Assembly: GCA_951812315.1 (NCBI GenBank)
Contig: CATOSA010000035.1
Span: 1 to 64,000 of the forward strand
DNA from: an uncultured Burkholderiales bacterium
GTDB taxonomy: Bacteria > Pseudomonadota > Gammaproteobacteria > Burkholderiales > Eutrophovitaceae
DNA: 64,000 bases
Reading direction: 5' to 3'
The notes beneath the pieces were generated by a model. It ran no database searches, was not told the origin of the DNA, and saw only the letters and a list, made by a program, of their open reading frames with translations. The translations under genes and the position numbers were made by a program. This document shows, in pieces, positions 46,294 through 57,211 of the stretch. The first letter of the stretch is position 1; each line of letters starts with the position of its first letter.

Positions 46294-46893
46294 ATGAACA
46301 AGCGTTTGTTCGATTTGATATTGGTTGTCCCGGGCGTTCTGCTTCTCGCTCCGGTGTTTTTGATATTGGCGATTCTGGTTCGGTTTAAGCTGGGCACAGT
46401 CTTCTTCTTACAGCGGCGCCCGGGCTTGCATGGCCGGCCTTTTGTGTTGATCAAGTTCCGTACAATGATGGACAAATTCGACGCGCATGGAGAGCTATTG
46501 CCGGACAGCGCGCGCCTGACATCATTTGGGCAATTTCTGCGGGCAAGCAGCCTCGATGAGTTACCCGAGCTGTATAATGTACTCAAGGGAGAGATGAGCC
46601 TGGTAGGGCCACGACCATTGCTGATGGAGTATCTGCCGCTGTATTCTCCAGAGCAAGCCCGGCGCCACGAGGTGCTGCCCGGCATTACCGGCTGGGCGCA
46701 AGTCAACGGGCGAAACGCATTGTCATGGGATGGTAAGTTCCGCATGGATGTCTGGTATGTTGATAACTGGTCGATTTGGCTTGATGTCAAAATACTGTGT
46801 TTGACTGTACTTAGTGTTCTGAGGGCTCAGGACATCAACGAACCGGGAGTGACGACGATGACTCGGTTCAAGGGGAGTGAACGTGGCCGCTAA
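46294..46893 (+). CDS. pglC: PglC-type phosphoglycosyltransferase (copy 2)
   Basis: Identical to the gene at 3178: 199 residues, one N-terminal membrane anchor, LDELPEL and GEMSLVGPRPL motifs. It follows the glycosyltransferase by 10 bp and ends overlapping the broken pglD relic. Confidence 0.9.
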   Translation: MNKRLFDLILVVPGVLLLAPVFLILAILVRFKLGTVFFLQRRPGLHGRPFVLIKFRTMMDKFDAHGELLPDSARLTSFGQFLRASSLDELPELYNVLKGEMSLVGPRPLLMEYLPLYSPEQARRHEVLPGITGWAQVNGRNALSWDGKFRMDVWYVDNWSIWLDVKILCLTVLSVLRAQDINEPGVTTMTRFKGSERGR

Positions 46894-47463
46894 CATATTC
46901 GTGTTTGGCGCGCACGGTCACGCCAAGGTTGTGATAGATGTATTGGAGCAGATGGAAGGGGTGAAGGTTGCCTTCGTGATTGATGATGCCGAGCGTGCAC
47001 ACGCCGAGCAGATTTGTGGCTATACTGCCATCACTGGGTGCCACGCATTGTTGCGATCGGGGATAAGGACGTTCGCGCCCGGATTGCGGCTTGGCTTGCG
47101 GAATTCGGAATTCTTGCCGCCAGCGCCCATCATCCGGGAGCCATAATTGGCCGCAGTGCGGCAATTGGAAATGGAACCGCCGCAATGGGTGGCGTCGTGA
47201 TCAACGCTGACGCTCGCATCGGATCACATGTGATCATCAATACCGGCGCCACCGTAGATCACGATTGCACAATCGTTGATTACGTTCACGTTGGGCTTGG
47301 CTGCAATCTTTGCGCTGGGGTTAGTGTTGGGGGCGGTTCTTGGCTTGGTGCGGGATCGAAAGTCGTTCCAGGTGTACACGTCTGCACCAACGGGGTGATC
47401 GGAGCGGGTTCAACCGTACTCGAAGATGTTCCCGATGGCGCAAGCATTGCCGCTTCGCCGTAG
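46883..47463 (+). pseudogene. Broken PglD/NeuD-type acetyltransferase (copy 2)
   Basis: Carries the same 37-bp deletion and frameshift (near 47047) as the relic at 3767, so the damage came before the large duplication. Confidence 0.88.
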
Positions 47464-47613
47464 TCGAACACTCCGCGCGGAGTCCATCGGGCGAAATATG
47501 AGAGGCGCTTCAGGGGCGCTCTCGGTGACAGCACCGAGGTTTCTTTTGACAGGATCCAGGTTGTCGCTACCGGTGGGGAAAGCGGCATGTTGCTGACGAA
47601 CAAATCTTTCTAA
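47464..47613 (+). pseudogene. Relic of PglE-type aminotransferase (copy 2)
   Basis: Same fragment as at 4348-4497 (GALGDS ... TGGESGMLLTN, then stop), a leftover of the older internal module duplication. Confidence 0.8.
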
Positions 47614-47869
47614 GTGTCATCTTCAAATTCTCACCGTTTTTCAGAAGAATAATCCAGAACATTTCACTTATCAGCGAATTCTGTGTGTCCAGCGGTCGGG
47701 GGCCAACTCTTTCGTCAATCCGATACAAGTCATCAATGTGTATTAGCCTCTTGTCTCATAGCTACCAAAAGGCGTGCGCCAAATCAACACAAGGTCAGTC
47801 CAATGGATTGTAGTGCTCGAAATTATGGCAGGTTAATATCGCCATGCAAATTCAAGGGTAAGCGGGTGT

Positions 47870-48877
47870 ATGACTAGGGAGGCGTTCATTCCGGTATCTG
47901 TTTCCGGAGGATATTGGACTGGTTCTTCCGCCGTGGTGGATCTGTTGGGCGAACATCAGGATTGTCGGGTAGTGCCAGGCGAGTTCACTCTGTTTTCATT
48001 TGGTCAATGGTTCAAAGAAGTGTACGCGCCGTTGGCGCACGGCCGATTGTCACCTTGTAAATTTCGCGAAAATCAAGAACGATTTGAAAGCTTTAACAAG
48101 TCCGACCGTTTTCCTGTGCGCGCCATCGGTAGAAAGATTTGTTCAATGATCCAATTTTATACGCCACTGTTTTTTTCACGGCGTGCCGGTATGGCGTCAA
48201 AATTGGGAGCACAGTATGTGTCGGCATGCGAAAGGCTGACACGAGCGATAGTGACGTGCGGTTGCAGCAAGGAGGTACCAGACATTGCGCAAATCTCGGC
48301 GCTTGTCCAGTTCGTTTTAGAGTCCGCCGCGAATAGTGTTGGTCCAGTCAGGTCAGATCGGCAACTTGTCAACGTATTCGACCAACTCGTCGCGCCGCCA
48401 TACGTCCCGTATGCAGAAGAAGCCGAGCCTCGAATTAGGTGTATTAATGTTGACCGAGACTGGCGCGACCAATATATTTCCATTCGACCAAACGTATCGA
48501 AATTAACTGCCGTCAATGCGCGTCTGGGCGTTAAGCCCTGGGACGAGGAATTCACACACGATGGCGGTAGCCCTATTCAGTATTTTTTGAAGCTTCGCGA
48601 GATGATAGAAAAGGCGAAAGGAGCATTTGAGGAACCAGGAAACCGAAACAGACTGTGGGTTGATTATGAAGATGTTGTACTGGAAACTGCGGTAACGGCC
48701 CGGCGAATTTTTGATTTCCTGCAAATCGATTTTGACCGATGGATTCCAAATACTGGCTTCTACCCTGAAGTTTCGAGGCGCAGAATTGGAAAATGGAGGC
48801 GTTTAGGAAACAATGACAGCATTCTTATTGGGGAATTGGAGGAGCTCGAGAATACGCTGGGAAGTCGTGACAGCTAG
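47870..48877 (+). CDS. Sulfotransferase-like protein (copy 2)
   Basis: Identical to the gene at 4754 (335 residues, VSVSGGYWTGSSAVV donor loop). The 256-bp spacer before it (47614-47869) holds no recognisable gene. It is followed 149 bp later by the CysC-methyltransferase fusion. Confidence 0.7.
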   Translation: MTREAFIPVSVSGGYWTGSSAVVDLLGEHQDCRVVPGEFTLFSFGQWFKEVYAPLAHGRLSPCKFRENQERFESFNKSDRFPVRAIGRKICSMIQFYTPLFFSRRAGMASKLGAQYVSACERLTRAIVTCGCSKEVPDIAQISALVQFVLESAANSVGPVRSDRQLVNVFDQLVAPPYVPYAEEAEPRIRCINVDRDWRDQYISIRPNVSKLTAVNARLGVKPWDEEFTHDGGSPIQYFLKLREMIEKAKGAFEEPGNRNRLWVDYEDVVLETAVTARRIFDFLQIDFDRWIPNTGFYPEVSRRRIGKWRRLGNNDSILIGELEELENTLGSRDS

Positions 48878-49026
48878 GTGCGAGTTCACTTGAGCGACTG
48901 TAACGGTAGATATGAAATTGGAAGCAGGCACTGGTCTTGAGTAGCTGGTGATTTGAATTGTTAGGACGTCGAATAGTTGCGAGCTGTTGCAGGTATTAGC
49001 AGGCGCCGAAAAGAAAGAGGGCAATA

Positions 49027-50190
49027 TTGGTGGATGACCACACGAACTTAGCAGGCGTAATCTGGATTAGCGGGTACTCGTCGTCGGGCAAAACAACAGT
49101 CGGACGAAAAGTAGAGAATAGGTTGCGTAGGTCGGGACTTCGCACAGTGTTTTTCGACGGTGATGATCTCAGGTCAATTTTTTCGAATCGTTGGGGATAT
49201 GAGCGAGCGGAGCGAATTGAGCTCGCAAAAATATACTTCAGATTATGCAGTCATTTGGCCGCTCAAGGGTTTACGATAATCATTGCTGCAGTTGCGATGT
49301 ATGATGAAGTGAGGCAATGGTTGCGTAAAAATGTGCCTGCGTCTGTAGAAATATACCTCGATGTCCCAGTCTCAGAGCGGATACGTCGCGATGAACTCAC
49401 AAAGGGCGTCTACGCCAAGAACACATTCGGCAACAATTTGTACGACGAATCGCAATCGGCAGACTTGGTCGTGCAAAACCATGGGCGCATTGATCCTGAT
49501 GGTGCGGCGGCTGCGATTTGCGAGTTTTTTCTTACAAAAGGTGTCGGTCGGACCACCGACAGAGGAAAAGATAGGCACTGGGATGCTTACTACAAATCGA
49601 ATTTGGCTCCATCGAAACCATCGACGTTTGCTCAGTTTGTAGCCGAAGATTTTGGAGAGTCCGAAAGACGGATTCTGGAAGTGGGATGTGGCAATGGCCG
49701 AGACGCAGCCTTTTTTCATGAATGTGGCTACGAGGTTACGGCCATTGACTCGTCGTTGAGTGCAATCGAGTATTGTCGGAAATTGTATGCCGAAACCGGC
49801 ATTCAGTTTATTGTCGCGAAAGCAGACACCGGCTTGACGTTGGATGACGAGCAGTATGACGCGATATATAGTAGGTTCTGCCTGCATGCGATGACTCCAA
49901 CGGAAGAAAGCAAATTCTTGAAGTACGCTACAGCTAAGCTCGTCGATGGCGGTCATCTGTTTATCGAGTGCCGCTCGATAAACGATCGATTGGCGTCAAA
50001 GGGCGAAGTGTTAAGCCCGACGGAACGAATTCACGGTCACTATCGGCGATTTATAGTTAAGGACGAGCTAGTAGCAAGGCTCGAGGCGCTTGGGCTGTCT
50101 ATACGCAAAAAGCAAGAATCAGCTGGACTTGCCGTTCACGGCGATGACGATCCTGTCGTGATTCGAATTATTGCGCGTAAGGTCGGCTAG
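49027..50190 (+). CDS. CysC-like kinase fused to methyltransferase (copy 2)
   Basis: Identical to the gene at 5911: P-loop GYSSSGKTT, FFDGDDLRS, linker, then LEVGCGNGRDAAFF. Start TTG 49027 or GTG 49030. Confidence 0.82.
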   Translation: MVDDHTNLAGVIWISGYSSSGKTTVGRKVENRLRRSGLRTVFFDGDDLRSIFSNRWGYERAERIELAKIYFRLCSHLAAQGFTIIIAAVAMYDEVRQWLRKNVPASVEIYLDVPVSERIRRDELTKGVYAKNTFGNNLYDESQSADLVVQNHGRIDPDGAAAAICEFFLTKGVGRTTDRGKDRHWDAYYKSNLAPSKPSTFAQFVAEDFGESERRILEVGCGNGRDAAFFHECGYEVTAIDSSLSAIEYCRKLYAETGIQFIVAKADTGLTLDDEQYDAIYSRFCLHAMTPTEESKFLKYATAKLVDGGHLFIECRSINDRLASKGEVLSPTERIHGHYRRFIVKDELVARLEALGLSIRKKQESAGLAVHGDDDPVVIRIIARKVG

Positions 50191-50301
50191 ATAGGGTGCG
50201 CATGCCCCCGATTTGCAGGACGCTTCTCGAAATGAAGGCTTTGAGATTCGCAAAGAGATAGCGAATAGCGGTAACTTTTACTTGACAATGCTACTCTGAA
50301 T

Positions 50302-50472
50302 TTGCCTGAGCAAGCCCAGCGCCACGAGGTGCTGCCGGGCATTACCGGTTGGGCGCAAGTCAACGGGCGAAACGCATTGTCATGGGATGGTGAGTTCCGT
50401 ATGGATGTCTGGTATGTTGATAATCGGTCGATTTGGCTTGATGTCAAAATACTGTACTTGACTGTAACTTAG
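50302..50472 (+). pseudogene. 3' fragment of pglC (copy 2)
   Basis: Same pglC-derived fragment as at 7186-7356, including the single inserted base that ends the frame. It marks the right side of the inserted sulfotransferase/CysC-methyltransferase island. Confidence 0.9.
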
Positions 50473-50540
50473 TGTTCTGAGGGCTCAGGACACCAACGAA
50501 TCGGGAGCGACGACGATGACCCGGTTTACAGGAAGCAAAC

Positions 50541-51176
50541 GTGGCCAATGAAGTATTTGTGTTTGGCGCAGGTGGTCATGCCAAGGTCGTAATAGACATA
50601 CTTGAACAAATGTCAGCGACGAAGGTGGCATACGTGGTTGATGATGGCAGGAAAGCAGGAACGAATACTGTATGTGGTTATCCTGTTATCGGCGGGCGCG
50701 ATGCCATGCTGGCGAGGCGCCAAGAAGTGAAAAAGGGAGGCATTATTGCGATCGGGAACAATCGCGTGCGCGCTGGAATTGCAGAGTGGTTCGCGGCAAA
50801 CGGAATACTTGCTGCCAGCGCGCTGCATCCAAACGCGGCAATTGCCCGCAGCGTGCAAATAGGAGCCGGGACAGCCGTCATGGGCGGCGCCGTAATTAAC
50901 GCCGACGCGTGCATCGGCTCGCATGTGATCATCAATACCGGTGCCACTATTGATCACGATTGCACGATCGGCGACTGCGTTCACATTGCACCGGGCAGTA
51001 ATCTGTGCGGCGGCGTGAGTGTCGGGCGGGGTACGATGCTTGGCGTCGGCACCAGAGTTATTCCGGGTATACACATCGGCGCCAACGTCGTAATTGGCGC
51101 AGGATCTACCGTACTCGACGACATTCCCGATGGCGCACGCATGTCTGGCTCGCCTTGTCGGCCCGTTGAGCCATGA
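50541..51176 (+). CDS. pglD: PglD/NeuD-type sugar N-acetyltransferase (copy 2)
   Basis: Identical to the gene at 7425 (211 residues; GAGGHAKVVID and GATIDHDCTIGD). ATGA overlap with pglE. Confidence 0.9.
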   Translation: MANEVFVFGAGGHAKVVIDILEQMSATKVAYVVDDGRKAGTNTVCGYPVIGGRDAMLARRQEVKKGGIIAIGNNRVRAGIAEWFAANGILAASALHPNAAIARSVQIGAGTAVMGGAVINADACIGSHVIINTGATIDHDCTIGDCVHIAPGSNLCGGVSVGRGTMLGVGTRVIPGIHIGANVVIGAGSTVLDDIPDGARMSGSPCRPVEP

Positions 51177-52408
51177 CTCCGATCCCTGCTCCAGCGCTTC
51201 GCAACGAATTAGCCGTGCAGGGCGGGCGGCCGGTACGGTCCGAAGCGCTTCCTCCCTGGCCCCACTACGAGCAGGAAGAACTGGATGCCGTGCGTGACGT
51301 TCTCGTCTCGGGCAAGGTTAATTACTGGACCGGGGAAGAGTGCGCGCGCTTCGAGGAGGAATTCGCCGCCTACGTTGGCTGCCGTCACGCGGTTGCGTTG
51401 GCTAACGGGTCGGTGGCGCTGGAGTTGGCGTTGCACGTGCTCGGCATCGGTGCTGGGGATGACGTCGTCGTGACCTCGCGCTCCTACATTGCCTCTGCGA
51501 GCTGCGTCGTGATGCGCGGTGCACGCCCGGTGTTTGCAGATGTTGATCCTGCCAGCCAGAACATTACTGCGGAGTCAGTCGAGGTCGTCCTTACGCCTGC
51601 GACACGGGCGATTATCGTGGTGCATCTGGCCGGGTGGCCGTGTGATATGGATCCGCTACTCGAACTGGCCCGTTCTAGAGGCATTGCCGTGATCGAAGAC
51701 TGTGCTCAAAGTCATGGCGCGACTTACGGCGGGCGCAACGCGGGCTCGCTCGGGGATATCTCGGCATTTTCATTCTGTCAGGACAAGATCATCACGACCG
51801 GCGGTGAAGGCGGGATGTTGCTGACCAACGACAAGGATATCTGGGAACGCGCATGGTCCTACAAGGACCACGGGAAGAGTTATGACGCCGTTCGGCTTCG
51901 GCAGCGTCAACCGGAGAACCGTTGGGTGCATCAGTCTATCGGAACCAACTGGCGGATGACTGAAATGCAGGCGGCCATCGGCCGGCGCCAGCTCAAGAAG
52001 CTCCCGAAATGGCTTGAGATTCGTCGGCGCAACGCCCAGTTGCTCGACACTGCGCTAGCGGAGGTCGCAGGACTGACCATCAATGTCCCGCCATCGGGGA
52101 TTGCCCACGCGTATTACAAGTATTGCGCCTTCATCGAGCCTGAGCGCCTTCACGGCGACTGGGACGCTAACCGCATCGTGGAGGCAATCAACGCTGAGGG
52201 CGTTTCCTGTGTGGCCAGCGGTGTGAGCGAAATTTACCTCGAGAAAGCATTTGCCGACCATGGTTCTGCGCCGCCTGCCCGCCTACCGAATGCGCGGAAA
52301 CTTGCTGAAACCGGCATTATCTTCATGGTTCATCCGACTCTCTCGGACGATGATATACGCGATACTGCCGAAGCGATCATCAAAGTGATGGGAGTTGCCG
52401 CGGCTTAG
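51173..52408 (+). CDS. pglE: DegT/DnrJ/EryC1 aminotransferase, PglE-type (copy 2)
   Basis: Identical to the gene at 8057 (411 residues; lysine in CQDKIITTGG). Acts between PglF and PglD in bacillosamine synthesis. Confidence 0.9.
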   Translation: MTPIPAPALRNELAVQGGRPVRSEALPPWPHYEQEELDAVRDVLVSGKVNYWTGEECARFEEEFAAYVGCRHAVALANGSVALELALHVLGIGAGDDVVVTSRSYIASASCVVMRGARPVFADVDPASQNITAESVEVVLTPATRAIIVVHLAGWPCDMDPLLELARSRGIAVIEDCAQSHGATYGGRNAGSLGDISAFSFCQDKIITTGGEGGMLLTNDKDIWERAWSYKDHGKSYDAVRLRQRQPENRWVHQSIGTNWRMTEMQAAIGRRQLKKLPKWLEIRRRNAQLLDTALAEVAGLTINVPPSGIAHAYYKYCAFIEPERLHGDWDANRIVEAINAEGVSCVASGVSEIYLEKAFADHGSAPPARLPNARKLAETGIIFMVHPTLSDDDIRDTAEAIIKVMGVAAA

Positions 52409-52541
52409 CGCGGAGTTGCGCGCCCGGCTTACACCCAAGGGCTAACCGGGCCTACTTCATATTCGGCAATTCAGCCTACTTACTAGGGATTTCATGCAGG
52501 ACCGCACGCAATGATCGGCGTGCCGACATGCGCATCAGGCC

Positions 52542-53591
52542 TCAAAGCAATCCCGCCTTTTTCGCCCCCGACACTATGACGTACGTGTACAGTACCTGAA
52601 ATATCAGGAAGGGTGCGAACACAAACATTCTTTGTGCACCGGGAATGTTGACCATCCAAATGGCAGCGGCGCCCTGGGCAACGCACACTGCATAGTGAAA
52701 CATACTGACCGTGCGGTGTGAGTAACCCAGGCGATTGAAGAGTTGATAGAGGTGAGTGCGGTGCCCGGCGGTTACCAGGTCACCGTGAATGAGCCGGCGC
52801 GTAAAAGTGAAGAACGTATCGTAGATGACGTTGAACAATAACAGCGGCATGACCAGGAAAGCAGTGTGAGACAGGTCGTAACGCGCCGCGATGATTGCCA
52901 GCACGGCAAACGTAAACCCAAGAAACGCGCTGCCCACGTCGCCCATGAATATCCGGGCGGGCGGGAAATTGAAATACAGAAACCCTATCGTGCCGGCCAG
53001 TATCGTATAAGACGCGATATAGACGAAGTGGCTGCCTTGCGCGAATGTGATCACGCAGAAAAATGCGCTCACGATGACCGCCACGCCCCCCATCAGCCCG
53101 TCAAGCCCATCCATGAAGTTGAACGCGTTGGTCAGGCCGACAATCCACAGAATAGTTATGGGATACCCAAGCCACCCGAGGGATATCGGTCCCGTGAATG
53201 GTAACGCGAGTTCATCAATAACAAGACCGGACACCAGCACTATGAATACGGCTATGAGCTGAGTGCCGAGTTTGACCAGGAACCGCTTGTCCTTGATATC
53301 GTCGTAAAGTGATATTGCCGCGATAAGGATGCACGTAAAACCAAACGCGAAGAAGTAGTCTTGCCTGATGACCGCATCGTCGGCTACGAAAAATATGACG
53401 ATCATCCCGATCAGAAACGTAATTACGATCGAAATACCGCCCAATTTCGGTGTTGCTATTTCGTGGGAAGAGCGCGTGTTCGGAACGTCCATGATGCGTA
53501 CTTTTGACAGCATCATTCGTGTGATCAGCGATGCTATGACCACCATCCAGGTTGCAAACAGCAAGTGCGTTATGAATGCGGTTAGTGTCAT
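52542..53591 (-). CDS. wecA: WecA/MraY-family sugar-1-phosphate transferase (copy 2)
   Basis: Identical to the gene at 9426 (349 residues; NAFNFMDGLDG, MGDVGSAFLGF, HRTHLYQ). Convergent with pglE, divergent from pglF. Confidence 0.92.
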   Translation of the reverse strand: MTLTAFITHLLFATWMVVIASLITRMMLSKVRIMDVPNTRSSHEIATPKLGGISIVITFLIGMIVIFFVADDAVIRQDYFFAFGFTCILIAAISLYDDIKDKRFLVKLGTQLIAVFIVLVSGLVIDELALPFTGPISLGWLGYPITILWIVGLTNAFNFMDGLDGLMGGVAVIVSAFFCVITFAQGSHFVYIASYTILAGTIGFLYFNFPPARIFMGDVGSAFLGFTFAVLAIIAARYDLSHTAFLVMPLLLFNVIYDTFFTFTRRLIHGDLVTAGHRTHLYQLFNRLGYSHRTVSMFHYAVCVAQGAAAIWMVNIPGAQRMFVFAPFLIFQVLYTYVIVSGAKKAGLL

Positions 53592-54581
53592 TGCGGCCGA
53601 TCGTAACTTTTGAGCGCTGTCGTTCGCTTGCGCGACGAATGCATGGGCGTCGCAACAGACTGGCGCGCGGAACGTTGTCGCATTGACCGCCAGCCAATCA
53701 CAATAGTTGAATCGAGTTGTTTTTCGAATACGCGCATCGTGCTTCTGCAGATGTCAGCACAGCGTAGTTCGGTCGAATCGGTTCGGCGATAATTCGAGCG
53801 AAGAAAGCGCCGAATGGCAGGTGCATAGTTGCTGCAGGGTGATTGCACGACTTCGTTGATCGGATTGCGCATCCTGGCTACAGGGTATTTGTACTGTCGC
53901 AGCGCCAGGATTTGCAGGCGGTAGTTCGCCGAGGGTGCTTCTGCAGCGCATAAAAGCGCCATGGACGCGCAGGAGGCACGTGTTACGTGCTGGCAAAGCG
54001 CAAATCTACCGAAATCACGGATCTTTGGAATTTGAAGTGCCCAATGGATCAAATCACTTTTGACTTTCCTTCGCACAGGATATCTTAAATACACCGCGAT
54101 TTGGAACGCCCGGCACGCGATTGAATTCTGGCACGTCGCAACGCGTTGGCAATTCCCGATTGCAATTTACTTCGGATTCAATTGTCGGCGCCCGTACATA
54201 GGTATCGTTTCAACGGTTCGGCGACTCGATTCATGTCGGACCGCCGCACGCTTCGGTAAATCGCGTTAGTTGGGGTTGACCGCCACTGCTGCTGTTTGGT
54301 CTTCGTCAGTGCTTGTCAGTGGTTCGTCATCATTGTGGAAATTCGATGTGCCCGTTATTGCAAATCATTGTTTATTGGTTAGTATGTGGTCGCCGTATGC
54401 TGGAACGAATTTCGCAAGGGTTGTTGTTGCTCGAACAAACAGACTTCTCGGGACTGGATGAAATAGTTGCGCATCAAAAGTCGTCGATAGAGAGCATTAC
54501 GTGCAACTGCGAGCGCTGGCCCCGGTACAAAAGTCGCCTTTAAGCGACTGACCAGAAGATGCGACGCAGGGGAGGAGAATC
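53592..54581. other. ~1-kb non-coding region between divergent wecA and pglF (copy 2)
   Basis: Same sequence as 10476-11465: no gene, presumed divergent promoters, and an ops-like core at 53917. Confidence 0.5.
53917..53928 (+). promoter_or_regulatory. ops-like core upstream of pglF (copy 2)
   Basis: GGCGGTAGTTCG, sharing only the first eight bases with the full ops at 16108. Tentative. Confidence 0.3.
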
Positions 54582-56664
54582 ATGGGAGGCGCGATTCAGC
54601 GGCTGTTAAGCGGTCCGCGCAGATTGCGAATTGCGATGTCTATGGCCATCGACGCAGTGCTTGTGGCGGCTGCAGTCTGGCTTGCCTTCGTCCTGCGCTT
54701 TGAAGCGCATTCGCTCGCATATCTGTACCAAATTCCCTTGATTTTTCCGGTTGCAATGCTCGCGACGATCGTTTCTTTCCGTCATTTTGGACTTTATCGT
54801 TCGCCATTGAGATACGCCTCCGGGGCGATGGTCTACCGCATCGCATCTGCGGGGACTGTTGCAGCAGTTGTTGTGGCCGCAGCCGTGTTCATAATGCGCG
54901 ACGGCGTCGTGCCGATGGGGGCATTGGTGATCCTCTGGGGCCTGCTGATTGCGCTGCCAGGTACTGTCCGCTTTTTGATTCGCGATATTGTCAGGCACTA
55001 CTCTTTCGCGCGGCAACGTGTTCCGGTGGCGATTTACGGCGCCGGCAGTGCCGGCCATCAACTGGCGACTGCGTTGCTACACGGTTCGAAGTATCAGCCG
55101 GTGGCATTTGTGGACGATGCGCCGGGCAAGCGTGATCAGACGATCAGCGGGCTTGAAGTGCACACGCGTGCCCAACTTGCCACATTGATTGAGAAAAAGG
55201 GCGTGCGCGAAGTGCTGGTCGCGATTCCTGCCGCTTCTCGCGCGCCAACGCGAAGTTATCAGGCTTCTTTCCAAATATCCTGTGGTCGTTCACGAAGTGC
55301 CTTCGTTCGAGGATATCGCTGGTGGGCACAAGCGGGTGGATGATCTGAGGCGGATCGATATTGCAGACATCCTCGGTCGCGAGGCGGTCTCGGCAATTCC
55401 GCAACTGTTGTCACGGTCAGTGCACGGCCGATCCGTAATCGTTACAGGGGCGGGCGGTTCCATCGGTTCTGAGCTATGCCGGGCGATTTTCAAAGAGAAT
55501 CCGAAACGGCTGGTGTTGGTCGAACACAACGAGTTTGCTTTGTATTCGATCTCGCAGGAACTCGAGGAGCTTCGTGCCACGACGGGCAGTGAAGTGGACG
55601 TCGCGCCGGTGTTGGCAAGTGTGCGTGATCGCGGCCGCATGGAACGCACGATGCGATCCTCCTCTGCCGAAGTTGTTTTCCATGCCGCGGCCTACAAGCA
55701 CGTGCCGATCGTCGAGCTGAATGCGACCGAGGGCGTGCGCAACAACGTGTTTGGCACACTCAATTGCGCGCTTGCTGCGCGCGATGCAGGTGTCGAAAGA
55801 TTCGTGCTTGTATCGACTGACAAAGCCGTACGGCCCACCAATGTGATGGGGGCGACGAAACGCTTTGCGGAACTCATTCTGCAGGCGTTTGCAGATCAGG
55901 CGGCCAAACCGAATTTCTCCATCGTGCGCTTTGGCAACGTGCTGGAATCAAGCGGCTCGGTCGTGCCGTTGTTCAAACGCCAGATTGCGATGGGCGGGCC
56001 GGTCACGGTTACCGATCCAGAAGTCACGCGGTACTTCATGACGATTCCGGAGGCGGCCAGGCTGGTGGTGCAGGCGGGTGCCATGTCGCTGGGTGGGGAT
56101 GTATTCGTACTTGAAATGGGTGAACCGATACGGATTGCCGACCTGGCGCAACGCATGATTCATCTGTCGGGTCTGAGGGTGCGCAGTGAATCTGATCCGG
56201 CTGGCGATATTGAAATCACGTATACGAGTATGCGGCTAGGTGAAAAACTGCATGAGGAGTTGCTGATTGATGACAACGCTGTTGCCACAGAGCATCCGAT
56301 GATCCGGCGTGCCGCGGAACAGCATCTGCCCTGGTCGGAGGTTTCCCGATTGCTTGATGGTTTGCAAAGTGCGTGCGATCAGCACGATATGGAGCAGGTG
56401 CGCGCGGTGCTGGCCGAAGCGGTCACCGGGTATTGCCCGCCGGTGCCGACGCGCTCGCTGGAGGTGCGTACGCCAGCCAAGTTGTGCGTAATTCAGGGTG
56501 GCAGCACCAATGTCAAAGCCTACGTGCTCCGGCAACAAATGCCCGAAGAATTTCAGGATGACGCTAAGCAGTTGGCGACCGATGCGCGCCGATTTGCGGG
56601 TGTTCCGGATCAGCTTGTTGGCCGGACAGATCGAACCAGGGCAGGGGATAAAGACCAGGTTTAG
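54582..56664 (+). pseudogene. pglF: PglF/CapD-type dehydratase with a frameshift (copy 2)
   Basis: Same gene and same one-base lesion (near 55229-55256) as at 11466. The two open parts are 54582-55343 (membrane and first nucleotide-binding domain) and 55189-56664 (catalytic SDR domain). With both copies broken, the window has no intact bacillosamine dehydratase unless the shift is an error or is bypassed. Confidence 0.85.
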
Positions 56665-56815
56665 GTGATATGTGACCCGTTAGTCGGGAATTGGGGGCCA
56701 ATCGGTGAACCAGTAGTCCGTCGTGAGCGAAGCTTCTCGTGCATGGCGTGCGCCACGTTATCAGGCGATAATCCTTGGATGGGCCACCAGTGAGTGCGGG
56801 TAAAGCATTGAAGTT

Positions 56816-57187
56816 GTGACGAAATCAGCATTGATCAGAAGCGGCTGCGGGTTAGCCGCTTTTTTAATGGCAATCGCGTTGTTTGCGGGGGCCAAAGGTG
56901 TGGCTGACGTTCCTTTGTTTCCAGCGCCATTCGACAAGGTTGCGCATTTTACGTATTACGGAATCATGGCTGCGTTGTTGGCACACGCGGCCGGAAATCG
57001 CCGGCTGTGGGTGCCTTTGGTCCTTGTGTTGCTGGTCGGTGTGGCGGACGAGTGGAACCAGGTATCGATTGCCGGGCGCGATGCTTCGGTATGGGACTGG
57101 GTAGCTGATGCAGTGGGGGCGGCTACGTTCATGCTTGTATACTGGGTATGGGCCAGGCGGAGGAGGATCGCGTTGAATGCTGGATAA
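56816..57187 (+). CDS. VanZ-family membrane protein (copy 2)
   Basis: Identical to the gene at 13700 (123 residues, four membrane segments). Here the downstream MORN and YjbE/YjbH genes are intact, showing its native setting at the end of the EPS locus. Confidence 0.8.
   Translation: MTKSALIRSGCGLAAFLMAIALFAGAKGVADVPLFPAPFDKVAHFTYYGIMAALLAHAAGNRRLWVPLVLVLLVGVADEWNQVSIAGRDASVWDWVADAVGAATFMLVYWVWARRRRIALNAG
56840..56866 (+). terminator. Intrinsic-terminator-like hairpin inside vanZ 5' end (copy 2)
   Basis: Same 7-bp stem, 7-nt loop and T run as at 13724. It would separate pglF transcription from the vanZ-MORN-yjb genes. Confidence 0.55.
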
Positions 57188-57211
57188 TTTGCGTTGAGTA
57201 ACGGAGTGACA